The notes under the pieces were generated by a model. The model was not told where the DNA came from. It searched no databases and was given only the letters and a program-made list of their open reading frames with translations. The position numbers were made by a program, and so were the translations under genes. 20,857 nucleotides of DNA from Cytidiella melzeri. Taxonomy: Eukaryota; Basidiomycota; Agaricomycetes; Polyporales; Irpicaceae. Positions 1 to 9,810 of this stretch are shown in pieces. Numbering within the stretch: the first letter of the stretch is position 1; each line of letters starts with the position of its first letter. The stretch spans positions 1-20,857 of the forward strand of contig JABYQR010000551.1 of the NCBI GenBank assembly GCA_022592445.1, given 5' to 3'.

Positions 1-815
1 CCATTCTTGTTGTCCTGTTTCTTCTTGTTCTGCTGCTGATTGTTCTGCGCTCCAGACGACTTGTTCTTCCAAGTATTGTTATTGGATGGTTTAGTGTCCC
101 AGTGCTCCTCGGTAGAGTGATTGGTCTTGCCACATCTGTCACATCTCTTTGAACCTTTATTGAATCGCTTGACTGAGTTACCTTGATCCAGAGGTGCCTA
201 CTTCGTTAGAAAGACGCCTAGTTTCCTCGCTTCAATCTTAGGAATGATGTTACTCAAGGTCAAGTTCTTCAGGTCATCGATAGTGCTGATGTATGCGGAT
301 AAAGCAAGATCATATGAAGGAGGAAGTTTTCCCAGCAACAGGAAAGCCTTCATTTTGTCGTCAAGAGTGAGACCAGCAGTAGTGACATCTTTGATCATGG
401 TCTGGTACTTTTCGATCTGAGGACGTATTTCTTCATTTTCATCAAAGACCAGGTTGTTCAATTTCTTGAACGCGACCATGCTCTCGAGTACGTTGGACTT
501 TTCGTACTCTTTCTTCATGGTGTCCCAGATGTACTTTGCATCAGTGATGTTGTCGTCGTCAAGTTTGGACTTGATAATATCGAAAGAAATCTTTGACAAG
601 AGGTATCCAGCCGCTCGTATATTCAACGTCTTCCATTTAGCAATCACTGCTGCATCAGCAGGAGAGCCTGGTTCCGTGCTAGCTCCGGTGACAATGTCCC
701 AACCATCAATGAACATCAGAGTGGCCTGCATAGCCATCCTCCATTCTTGATAGTTATTGCCTTTAAGAACTGGTTTGTCATCCTTAGCTAGCTTCTGGAT
801 TTCGTCGGAACTCAT
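1..815 (-). pseudogene. Ty1/copia retrotransposon Gag, interrupted before its zinc knuckle; element continues off the left edge
   Basis: The frame opens at an ATG at 815 and runs 205 codons to a TAG at 200-198. The protein has the layout of copia Gag (UBN2/gag-polypeptide type): an N-terminal 'NYQEWRMAM' motif near residue 21, then a mostly helical body with 'IWDTMKKEYEK' and 'FLLLGKLPPSYD'. Gag packages element RNA in cytoplasmic particles. The same frame continues past the TAG to base 1 with no further stop and encodes a Gly/Asn/Gln/Lys-rich tail with a zinc knuckle at 143-102, spaced C-X2-C-X4-H-X4-H. The last ligand is His where Cys is usual. One nonsense change therefore separates capsid from nucleocapsid; readthrough is possible but unsupported. 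Pol would lie left of the window. The Gag assignment is firm; activity of this copy is doubtful. Confidence 0.8.
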
Positions 816-1423
816 GGTAAGAAGAAGTATACAATATCAAACTCCTCTCCGTGAAATCTACTATAGTATTCGTTGATCAACAGAGGTATTTCTGGTAGAA
901 GCGGTTCAAGAGCGTTGTCCTCAACGTCACTATCTTCGTCTAGAAGATGTTCTACTTCAGAATCAGATTCTGATGCAGATTCGATCGTGTCTGGTATGTC
1001 TACCTTTGATCGACGTGGCGGAGATTCGATTAACGTAGACGCTGATGAAACTGCAACTGCTGTGATCGCGGATATAGATTCTTCTTCTCTGGTTTGAGGT
1101 TCCGGAGATGGTGAGGATGGAGTTGAAGTGTTGTCAACAATAAGATCCCAATCAAGATGCGGTTCTTCTCCGATATTCTCTGGATTGATTTCACCGAGCT
1201 GTTCGTCGTTAGGAACGATATATCGTCCTTCAGAGTATACAGCAACTGGATCGGTGTCTTCAAAGTAATCAGCTCTGTCTTGTCCAAATAGACGATATGG
1301 ACAAGGTTGAGTGACACAAGACGAGAGATATCGTTCAGAGAAGGCAAAAGATGTGTCGCACTTGTTTGTGGTATCGAAGAAGTGATATTGTTGTTTACAA
1401 CGCGGTGCCAGATTTTTACAAGT
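812..1423 (-). CDS. open frame without ATG, upstream of copia Gag; unknown
   Basis: A 203-codon open frame begins just after a TAA (1426-1424) and ends in a TGA that overlaps the Gag ATG by three bases (ATGA, 815-812). It contains no Met codon. The N-terminal third is Cys- and aromatic-rich ('CPYRLFGQDRADYFED'). The C-terminal half is Ser/Glu/Asp-rich and acidic ('SESDSEVEHLLDEDSD') and ends in a hydrophobic tail. It could be a 3' exon, a decayed leader or LTR portion of the copia element, or chance. A polypyrimidine stretch ending in TTTCCTGTAG (1437-1428) resembles a splice acceptor, but the frame meets a TAA immediately after it. A second frame on the same strand (1560-1030) is also open, which weakens the case. 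I do not recognise the family. Confidence 0.3.
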   Translation of the reverse strand, partial: TCKNLAPRCKQQYHFFDTTNKCDTSFAFSERYLSSCVTQPCPYRLFGQDRADYFEDTDPVAVYSEGRYIVPNDEQLGEINPENIGEEPHLDWDLIVDNTSTPSSPSPEPQTREEESISAITAVAVSSASTLIESPPRRSKVDIPDTIESASESDSEVEHLLDEDSDVEDNALEPLLPEIPLLINEYYSRFHGEEFDIVYFFLP

Positions 1424-1753
1424 TTATCTACAGGAAACATAAGACGCGTTACTAACGATTCACAAGACGGCAGAGACAAGGAAAGGTGGTACAAAAGTAC
1501 TACAAGTACAACTACAGAAACTTGTTGAAAGTGACCGTGTACAAATGTACAAATACACATCGCAATATTTTATATGTTACATGTGCGGAATTGCTCAAGT
1601 TTCAGTCGCCCGTTTACTCGCTATTTCTAGCTACCATCCTGTCCAACATCTGGAGAAGCTCATTCTCCTCAGTCGGCTGCTCGACAATCTGTCCTTCTCA
1701 GCTGGCTGTGACCAGTCTCGAATTTGGTCCTTGACCTCTTTGGACATTGTGGT

Positions 1754-2973
1754 TCAGTCGTCGTTCTGCTTGAGGCGCCAGGCGATGATTTGAACAAGCT
1801 TTCGCTCGCTGAACTTGTCGTTGCCTTGGACGACCTGCATAGCAGTGTGGAAGTCACCGTGTTGGAGCTGGAATGGCTCCCGTTCCCCATCCGTGCGGTA
1901 CCAGACAAAACCGTGTCGCATCATAATCACAACACAAGCTGATGCTGCAATGAATTTGTACGACTCAATTTGTTCTTCTTCAAGCGCAAAGAACAGGCAA
2001 CAGCCTCCTCCTTCGATGTTCGACTTGAGCACCACACCATTGTCTGTGATGAAAGACATGGCATCCATGATGTGTGGCTCGGCGTTGGTGAACTTGCCAT
2101 CCCAGATCTTGTTGGCGACGTCCTGTGCGTTTTGCAACGCAGTCCCGGTCAATTCATCCCACTTGAAGCAGTATGAGCTCGCATCATGAAGCTCAGTGGT
2201 TGGAGCGACAGGGCGCTCTTCCCCAAAGAACTCTACAATGGTTTCGACGGGCTCGTTGATGATGGTGGTGCTCGAGGTGACTGGTGACGGCGGAACCATA
2301 GGTACATCTTGTTCGACGTTAACGGGTACGGCGGGAGTGCGTGGTCGAGGTGGTTGACGAGGAAGTGGAGACTGGCTCCGTTCCTGCGACGGGTGGCACG
2401 GGCTTGCTCCAGTTCGAATTGAACTCGTCCGCGGTGGTTTGTGCGGAAACCTCGTCCACGAGGTGCAGTCGGCTGTCTTTGTGGCTGAGAGGTGGTCTGG
2501 CGGCGTTGCTGCTCGTCGTAGAGCTCTGCAAGAGGAGGAGTATTGTCCCCCCTTCGACGCATGTCTGCGTGAACGGAGGTGCAGATGTTGTTGATGATAC
2601 GGTTCACCGCTTCCTGTGGACGCGGACGGGGCGAAGGGATTTGCGGTGAAGGTGGCAGGAGGAGCGTGACAATTGTTAGACCGTGCGCTTTGCGAATTTC
2701 CCCCCTCTCGATCGGCGCGGCGAGCTTCTCTAGCCTCGGTATTCCATTGATGGTTCGGGATGGTACTGAGAAAGAATGTGTGATGGTGATGGTCCGTTGT
2801 AGATTCTACACGATCATAATCAACCTTAGCTGGTTCGGTTCGATTTGTCGAATTTGCAGAGTGTTACCTCCGGCCAGGCGAACTCGCTCAGTACGTCTTT
2901 CCAAAAACTGTTCCCAGTTCCTGGAACGCTGTTCAGCCCTTTCGAAGATAGCATTGGTACGACGGGCGGGCAT
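1754..2973 (-). CDS. possible two-exon gene, hypothetical protein of 386 aa
   Basis: Proposed exon 1 is 2973-2825 and exon 2 is 2765-1754. The 59 nt intron (2824-2766) starts GTTGAT and ends TTTCTCAG after a pyrimidine-rich tail. Joining restores one frame of 387 codons. The ATG at 2973 is the first Met in a frame that is open well upstream, with a good context (AAACATGCC). The N-terminus is basic and probably coiled ('IFERAEQRSRNWEQFLERR'). Residues 60-205 are Pro/Ser/Arg-rich and low complexity. Residues 206-386 form a compact domain with 'YCFKWDELTG', 'GGGCCLFFALEEEQ' and 'HGFVWYRTDGERE'. I recognise no family. Caution: between about 2640 and 2320 the other two minus frames look more protein-like than the one used here, so this could be a pseudogene whose three same-direction frameshifts cancel out. 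Confidence 0.45.
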
Positions 2974-4088
2974 GTTTAGAATTGTGGGTGAAATGGAATG
3001 CGGGTCGAAGTGCTTGTCGGTTGTCGGTGTCGATCCAGAAAATAATTCTCGGAAGTGTACGAGGAATTTCTGTGAAAGGAATAAACTGTGAGAAAAACTC
3101 TTGCACAAGAGATTCTTCACGGAAATTATCCCCAAATTCGACTTCAACCGAACGATAAGGAATGGTGAAACAAATAGAGCGCGCGTAACTAATATGCAAA
3201 TGTGCAGGAGACAAAATCTCCGTGAAACCAAAAGTAACAAAGTTCGACATAAGCCTCTACTAAATTCTACAAAAACCGACGAATTGGGAATGCCAAGGGT
3301 GTAACTGTGCGTTGTATACAGCTCCCTTTTAGTCCCCTGAGTCACGAGCTCAAGGTGACGCCTACTTTCCTCCTTTCACCGCTTTTCACAGCCTCCCAAT
3401 TGTCTAAGACAAAAGACCCTTTCGATCACCTCTGGACGCCACCTTATTGGGCTTTGTCCGAGTAGGTGCGTGATTCTGATAGTGAATCACAAGCCAAGAA
3501 CACTTGTGAGGTGTAGGCTACCGATTGGATGTGACTGTGCGCGTGTTCCAGGGGTAAGAAAGCAGGGGCAATTCTGTAGAAAATAGTTATGGGAATAATG
3601 GGCGAGGAGAGGCGAGGCTTAGTCTACTACAACTGGGTCTTCTACTACAAAGTGGCCTACAATGTGTAGAAAGAAATGTTACTCACGAAGTAACAGTTGT
3701 GTAGTGTCGAGCTTGAGGATGGTTTCAGAGTAGAGGAGTGGTAAGAAGAGTTAGAAGCCGGGGCTCATAACCTGTTTGAAAGTTACGAGTGTAGGGGATG
3801 ACTAGGAGAGTCAACTAACTCTGGGAGTAAGTGTCTTATTCTTTCTCTGCTCTCTATGAGTGGTATATATACATGTCTGTAACTAGATTACTAATGCTAC
3901 AGTAAAGTCATATGAGTAAGGATTGGTAAGGATTGGTAATCCTATGAGTAATGATTGGTAATGCACAGTCCTGCTTGCTAATACTACTGAATAGAGAATG
4001 TAAGCGATGACTGAGCATCCTACATAACTGAATGGTGCTGACTGAGCCTTTAGTAAGCTCAATACATTTGGTATATGAAATATGAGTC
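2974..4088. other. intergenic stretch, no gene seen
   Basis: No convincing coding frame on either strand. An open minus frame at 3345-2974 runs into exon 1 of the gene to its left but has no ATG and a hydrophobic, low-complexity composition, so it is probably 5' leader. A perfect 7 bp inverted repeat (GTGATTC, 7 nt loop, GAATCAC) lies at 3470-3490. GATTGGTAA occurs three times between about 3920 and 3962. TTACTAATGCTACAG near 3887-3901 resembles the end of a fungal intron and might belong to a 5' UTR intron of the small gene at 4089. Confidence 0.5.
3862..3870 (+). promoter_or_regulatory. TATA-like box
   Basis: A TATATATA run sits about 220 nt upstream of the ATG at 4089, on the same strand, in a region with no coding signal. 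It could be the core promoter of the small gene or part of an unrecognised LTR. Only the sequence match supports it. Confidence 0.3.
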
Positions 4089-4496
4089 ATGCAGAAGCCT
4101 CATGGTACTTCTGCTATTCAGTCATGGAAACTACTGGAACACGATGTCATATGGTGCAAGTATCGCATTGTGTGTGATCATAAGGATGGTGGAATCATAT
4201 GCTATGTACTATCTGATCTTATCTATCTACATATCTAATCTATATTGTCCATAGATCTGATGTCCGATAATCAGCAATACAATCTCGCTTTGACAAGTGC
4301 AAAGAATATCATTGCTGCTGTTGGTATGGTGCCTCATTCAGTTGATATAATTGAAGATCCTGAGCTCAGAAACCGGCTGCGAGGGCGGTGGTATATGGTT
4401 CCTCACTTGGGTCAGAAACTGAGCAGTATGGCGGGTGCTCCTAACGGAGACGAGGTCAACAATGGTGCTGATGATGGTGGCAATGATGATGGATAG
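4089..4496 (+). CDS. small hypothetical gene, probably two exons
   Basis: The ATG at 4089 follows an in-frame TGA by one codon. Exon 1 reads 'HDVIWCKYRIVCDHKD' near its end. The second part, 4255-4496, is clearly coding-like ('LALTSAKNIIAAVGMVPHSV', 'DPELRNRLRGRWYMVPHLG') and ends in an Asn/Gly/Asp-rich acidic tail. An intron must join them, because the exon 1 frame stops at 4238-4240. The acceptor at 4254 (CATAG, with TCTAATC upstream as branch site) is good. A donor at 4189 (GTGGAA) keeps the frame and gives 113 aa. The better-looking GTACTA donor at 4206 would hit TGA at once. I do not recognise the family. It may be a captured or decayed gene fragment. Confidence 0.4.
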
Positions 4497-4995
4497 TTGT
4501 ATGTTGTATATACTACTTTACAACATGTGGCGGACTTGTATTAAGAATACAGCTTTCCTACATCTCGCAATGAGCTACAAAGTTACACATGTGTCCAGAC
4601 ATTGACACTAACCCAGAGCGACAGTATCACAACACAACAGGCGTGTGGTGACATGGTCTCATCTCCTCCTCGTTTCAAAGCGCACCACACAAAAGACCGT
4701 GCAAGCGCGTTCGATGTTGTCATTCCCACTTGTCAATGTCGTCGCTGCTGTGGTCTGCAAATAAGCTAGGTCGTGGTCATCATAACGAGGGCGGCGTGGT
4801 CACGGTTGCCGGGGTAATCGTCTGTACAGGTAAAAGAAATTGGCTGAGTACAGCGCAGACACAGAGGATCTTGTTCTTCTTGTGCCCGTTTGTGCAGGCA
4901 GTTCAGCGTCCTCGTCTGGTGTGATACTCCCCTCGTAGTGCAGCGTGAGATGGGCAGCGGTAGCACAAATCTCCGTACGTACCGTACACGTCTCA
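4497..4995. other. no supported gene
   Basis: The only sizeable open frame is on the minus strand (5021-4800), partly overlapping the dehydrogenase remnant. It lacks an ATG start and has no recognisable motif. I see no RNA gene, LTR end or clear repeat here. Confidence 0.4.
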
Positions 4996-5503
4996 CTAAG
5001 TTTCCCATGGCTGAGCGACAAGCTTCGTCGCGCTGACTTGACCAGCCTTCAATTTCTCCAGACCGCCCGGAATACCAGCGAGACTATTTGGGAGGATCTT
5101 GCCCTTGTTGGGCTGTAAGGCATCGAACCCACCATGTCAGCAAGCATTCCTCGTCAAGATCCCGAATGCAAGCTACTCACCCTAATTGCCCCACTCTTGA
5201 ACTCAGGCTCCCGGACGACAATGAACGTGCCTCCCGACGCGAGGATGTTGTGCGCTGCGCAATGCATGTCATTGTTGCATATAGTGTCATACACAAACTT
5301 GATGGTGGAGGCAAGAGGCGTGGTGCGGTCGATGACGGTGGACAATGGCATTGGCGAGGGAGGATACGTGCTTGAAGAGCGCGGAGCCAGGCTGTTTGCA
5401 ACGTGTGCTGGTTACGATGAAGTTGCTGAGAATTGGCGCGGATGCTCTGGGTGACGTTGCAGTCGTTGTCGTGACTGTCACTGTCGTGGTCATCTACCAG
5501 CAC
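4996..5503 (-). pseudogene. medium-chain dehydrogenase/reductase (zinc-binding, GroES-like type), C-terminal half, frameshifted
   Basis: The last exon (5112-4996) encodes a typical MDR C-terminus: 'LPNSLAGIPGGLEKLKAGQV' followed by 'KLVAQPWET' and a stop. It is joined through a 68 nt intron (5180-5113; donor GTGAGT, branch GCTGACA, acceptor TTACAG) to an exon matching the cofactor-domain strands: 'VIDRTTPL', 'IKFVYDTI', 'AAHNILASGGTFIVV'. Further upstream 'SNFIVTSTR' and 'LFKHVSSLANAIV', the usual strand before the 'SLGA.HVIDR' region, lie in a second frame. A degraded nucleotide-binding loop ('CNVTQSI' where GGSSSVGQ-like is expected) lies in a third. At least two frameshifts are therefore present and the catalytic N-terminal domain is missing. 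Intact relatives are about 330-380 aa NAD(P)H-dependent reductases. GTGAGC at 5603 and ACACCTAG at 5504 could bound a 100 nt intron upstream. Confidence 0.7.
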
Positions 5504-5517
5504 CTAGGTGTATGTGT

Positions 5518-5878
5518 CAAGCGGTGAGCTCCCCGCGTGCTGGTTCAGCTTGAGGATGACACATGCTCTGACTGAGGCTATAGTAGTTGAAGTTGATGCT
5601 CACCTCGACGAAGAACTGGGTGTTGAAGACGCTAGGAGTAGAATCGAAGTACCACAGTAAACATGAATGAAAGAATTCGAACGGTACGAGGAATTGACGT
5701 ACCACAACGTTAGTATTGACCTCGTACTGAGCAGACATACTGTGCGCAGAGAGCAAGTGCACAAGCTCGGTTGTGCGTGGCAACTGCTATCGAAAGGTTC
5801 GAACAGGCGGGAGAGAGTGTGTGATGTGGAAGCTTCAAGCGACAAGCTCTCCGCGTGCTAGTTCGGAGTTGAGGATGA
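5518..5878. repeat. pair of about 42 bp imperfect direct repeats
   Basis: The unit at 5518-5559 (CAAGCGGTGAGCTCCCCGCG...) recurs at 5837-5878 (CAAGCGACAAGCTCTCCGCG...) with a handful of mismatches, both ending in TTGAGGATGA. The copies are about 320 bp apart, just upstream of the dehydrogenase remnant. One copy lies in its putative 100 nt intron, which suggests a local duplication of that gene's 5' part. Confidence 0.55.
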
Positions 5879-6288
5879 GGCCGTGCTATGTAACTCAGAC
5901 TCAGCATCCTCAAACCTACTCAAGTAGCGGTGAACTGTTGGGCTGAAGCGATAGTAGTGGTGGTAGTGACGACGGCTGTGTTGTCGAACTTACATACATG
6001 TTGTGACAGTCACGTCACGCATACTCTCACCACCGAAGAAGTGATTCGCACAGGACGACTGCCATTTTCTGCTACAAAGCACACAAAACTTATCAGTACA
6101 TGCAAGGAGAACATATTCCTAACTTGTTACTGGTGATTCTTCCTCTTGTCCGTTCTCATGAGCCAGACCCTCGCGTTCGGCAAACTATTAGTTCAATCTC
6201 ACGGGTGAGCATGAATTGCTTGCACGTTATTTCAAGGAAACTCACCTCTCGTGCACACTACTTCATATCTCTCTTCCATTCACCTTGA
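5560..6288. other. no supported gene
   Basis: Open frames here (for example 5783-5517 minus and 6100-6288 plus) show no motif, no splice structure and no composition to support them. The missing N-terminal exons of the dehydrogenase would be expected on the minus strand here, but I could not identify them. Confidence 0.4.
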
Positions 6289-8519
6289 ACGAGGCTGAAT
6301 GTCCACGTCTGGACGGCGCAAGGATGGCTGGTCAGAAGATTGCTGCGTGAGCCAGCCACGGCGGCGCTGTTGGTGTCTGACTCCATAACCATCAAAGGCC
6401 TACTAGGACCTGCATTGCGTAAATTGGAGGTACCACTGTGAATGCGTGAGGCTTGTCTAGCTCGCTTTGGTGAGCTGCCATCATATTCTTCGTTGGTAGA
6501 TACTGATACTAGTGACTCGGAGCGCCGTCATTTGGCTCTCGTAGTGCAATCGACACCACCTCCTGCGGCTTCTGCCACTGGCAGAGATGAACTCAAAGAC
6601 GGACCATGTAGCTTATAGTCTCCTCCACCTAGCGCAGGCACCTGCGCATCAATCTCCCTAACGGGAGATTGACTCGGTGGTTGCTCAACCGCAATACTAG
6701 AGGCGCGCGGTGTTCCGTTGCTTGACACCTCTATCAGGTACGTCTGCGCATTCTCAATGATTGAGATAGATACTAATAAATCATGTACAGACTCACAGTC
6801 GCTCTACCTTGGGATGCTATGAGCACAATCGCCATCGGAGCGCCCACGCTGCCCCTGTCATGTGCGATGCGGACTGTCATGTCGGCTTTGCGCTCGTCCG
6901 ACAGGCTTGAGTTGGATGGCGGCATTGTGATGCGTACACCTGTCCAAGCAGTGTGAAGCAGTCGAGATAAGTGTCAAAGTCAGCATATGAAAAACCTACT
7001 GAGATCGACTCTGATATACTTCCGCTGCCTTGTAACGTGATCTCCCCAGCTTACCCGACCCCGACACTCCCCAAACGTTGGGTTTTGTCTCTTGTCCACC
7101 ACCACGTCGCGAGAGGTCTCCGCCAGCCTGTTCGCCAACTGGCATGTACGCGAACATGTCTGAACTCGAAGCTGCGGTGTTAGCCACGCCAACCCCTTCG
7201 CGGACTCCTCTGCATGACACCTCATACAACGACAATTTTCTCGACATGTCGCTGTTCGATGTGTCCACACCAGGTGTCCTAACCGAGTCGTTGAACACTT
7301 TTTCACAAGCCTCCGACGTGAATTTCTTGCCTGACCAACTCAACCACGGCAGCTTCACGTGTTTTAGCGGCCAGGTGCGCGTAGTTGTTGTCAATGTTAT
7401 CCTCAGCTCTCATCTGAAGTTTGTCCCGTCTATGGCATGCAACAAGACCTCGCGGCCTCAAGTCCACCACATTCTCGCAGGCGCAACGCATCACATGTTG
7501 CTCGGCGCCAACGTAACATACAGAAAGATGTTCAAGGAACTACGGAGGTTGCAACGGGAGCATGAGAATACGTACGTATGAGTTTCCTTTCGGACGTACA
7601 ATTGTCTGATCACATCCTCATTGCATAGAAGCACAAGCACCAACATGACTAATGCCCTAGCACGCGTAGAAAAGGAAATCGCAAAAGTGCAAGCGCATCT
7701 CAAGCACGCTCATTCTGATGGAGCAGGACCAAAGTGAGCATGTGTGGAGTATAGTGGCATATTAACTGATGGCGCACAGGAACACTACAGGAGAGCCTTC
7801 ACAGCACATGCCGTGCTCAGGCTCGATTCCCAACAGCATCTATTTGCTGTATCCGCAGCTGCCAAGGAACAAGAATGTCGTCTACTGGGACAAGCACGTT
7901 TGGCTAAAAGCGCTCAATGGGCCAGATAGGGTCAACCTCGGGGGGGCAAAACCGAAGACCTTCGATTTCTTGGAAGACGAAGAAAGTGTTACGCTTTCTA
8001 CTGCAAAGCGCAATGAGCTCAACGAGTTCGCTGAGCTATGCTACAGTGACATGTTGAGACGCCCACATGAGTTTGGGGTTGTCATCGAGCACTGGTCTCG
8101 CGATAGCACAACAAAGACGTTCAACTTTGTTGCAATAAATCTGTACCCTCGGTTCCCCGAGTTGAGGTTATGTGACGCTGACTGGAAACTGCGAGCTTAC
8201 CTTGTCCAGCACTATCCAACTTGGTACAAGAATCGCAAAGAAGAATGCGCCACTCAAAAGCAAGACCTCGACCGATCACGCGCTCATAGTGCCTATCCAC
8301 AGGCTACTGGTAATAGTGTTGGGACGGTGACCTCACAGAAACGCTCTGTGCCGGCTCACGAGGCGCCATTGGCTGCCGCAAGCAAGAAACCTAAGAGTTA
8401 TCAGTGCACTGTGAGTACGGTGCTTTTGTGGTGCTGTGTACTAATCATTGTGCTACAGATCTGGGGTACGCTTTACGCCCGTACTGCACCATAGTAGCGC
8501 AGCTGGTACTGCTCCCACC

Positions 8520-9061
8520 AACCAAGAATCCCACGACGTGGCGCCTGCTCTACCCCGCAACGCAATGTGTTCTATACCCCATGGCTCGACACCTGCTAAC
8601 ACGAACCAAGACTCCCACAATGTGACGCCTACGACAGCTGGTGTGAGCGGTGAGGATGACGGGAGGGTTAGATCAGAGTAAGTACCAATGCCGTACCTAC
8701 TCTACTCGACAGCGAGACACCTGCTAACGTGAATCATGACAGCATTGGTGCAACCGACCAAACCTCCCACAGCGAAACACCTACTACAGCCGACGTGAGC
8801 CGTGAGGACGAGAGGGCTAGCGCAGAGTACGTATGAATACTGCACCTGCTCTACGTCACGGCGAGACACTGCTCATGTGAACTGCAACAGCATTGGCGTG
8901 ACCAGCGAAGACTCCCATGACACGACAACGACTCAACTCCATGGCACGACACTTACTACGCCCGACATGCGCGGTGAGATGCATGAGGACGAGAGGGTCA
9001 GTGCAGAGTATGTCTTAATGCTGCGTACCACGCAATGCTTGCTCTAATCTTTCTTTTGTAG
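8520..9061 (+). repeat. about 3 tandem copies of an exon-plus-intron unit
   Basis: Exons 8743-8826 and 8891-9007 and the end of exon 8459-8677 encode related Thr/Ser/Asp/Glu-rich peptides: 'DSHNVTPTTAGVSGEDDGR', 'TSHSETPTTADVSREDERA', 'DSHDTTTTQ...MHEDERVSA'. The introns between them (8678-8742 and 8827-8890) are also alike, sharing CTCTAC, GCGAGACA and a GCT-A-C-GTGAA core. All three exons are flanked by phase-2 introns and have lengths divisible by 3 (219, 84, 117), so each can be added or skipped without changing frame. This shows duplication of genomic DNA including introns. Confidence 0.7.
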
Positions 9062-9089
9062 CCCGAAGCAAGGCCTTGATACGACTGAT

Positions 9090-9810
9090 CAAACTGTTAA
9101 GACCGACTATCGTCAAGGGACAAGTTGTCAGGTCAGAACCCCTTGGTGTAGCTACACTCAAGGTCTGATTGGTCTAGGCCGCGCGGTCGCTGTCAAGCAC
9201 AGTGGCAGACAGATGATGGTTCGATAGAAGGAATATTGATACGAAGTGGATAGACTGAGGTTCTAGCCCCCATGTCTAGCGGCTATTTATACATGTTGAC
9301 CTAACTACTTTTGAACCAGTCCGAGGTAGTGGTAACGAATCGGAGAAACAGAAAGGAAGAACAATACAGAGAGAATAACCACTACTCTGGAAAGCCAATG
9401 AGAGAAAAGACCGTCAAGGTGCGGAAACAAGGAACAATAGAAAGGGGAAACACGAGGCAGAGATCAATAGAGAAGGGGTTGAACCCGAAACAGGGGATAG
9501 ACGGAGTTGGATCCGGGGCAGGGGATAGACGGGGTTGGACCCGATGGAGTGGTAACGGAGGTATGGAAAGGCCGAGGGTTGAACCAAGGCAATGGTAACC
9601 AATCAGAGTCAGGTCCGAGGTTTGAATGGACATCAGAAGGCAACTGATAACATAATAGTCCGTGTTGAACGGGAGCAATGTGGATCAGGGAATGATGGAG
9701 GAAAGACGAGTTGGATCATCAAGGCAATTGTAAAGAAGATAACTGGTTATCAAGGTAATCGAAGAAGTAAAGGAAAATAATAGGGTGTGAAGACCGTTTG
9801 TAACACAAAC
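9090..9810 (-). mobile_element. solo LTR (9095-9805) of a Ty3/gypsy element with CAAAC target duplications
   Basis: The 711 bp sequence starts TGTTA and ends TAACA, a perfect short terminal inverted repeat, and is flanked by CAAAC at 9090-9094 and 9806-9810. It matches the LTR at 16381-17092 along its whole length with scattered, mostly single-base differences (roughly 95% identity by eye). Its TATAAATAG box is on the minus strand (9291-9283), giving the orientation. No primer-binding site or polypurine tract lies next to it. Removing the LTR and one CAAAC joins two pieces of one open exon in frame, so this is an LTR-LTR recombination scar inside a gene. Confidence 0.9.
9283..9291 (-). promoter_or_regulatory. 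LTR TATA box
   Basis: TATAAATAG on the minus strand matches the consensus TATA box and occurs at the same place in both LTR copies (the other at 16578-16570). It is the likely core promoter of this retroelement family. Confidence 0.6.

Noticed and set aside
1030..1560. 176-codon minus-strand open frame
   Set aside because: Overlaps a frame on the same strand with more natural composition; Leu/Ile-rich and motif-free. Kept only as a caution for the 812-1423 frame.
9311..9678. Open frames on both strands inside the LTRs (also 16598-16965)
   Set aside because: They lie wholly within non-coding LTR sequence and occur in both copies because the LTR is repeated.
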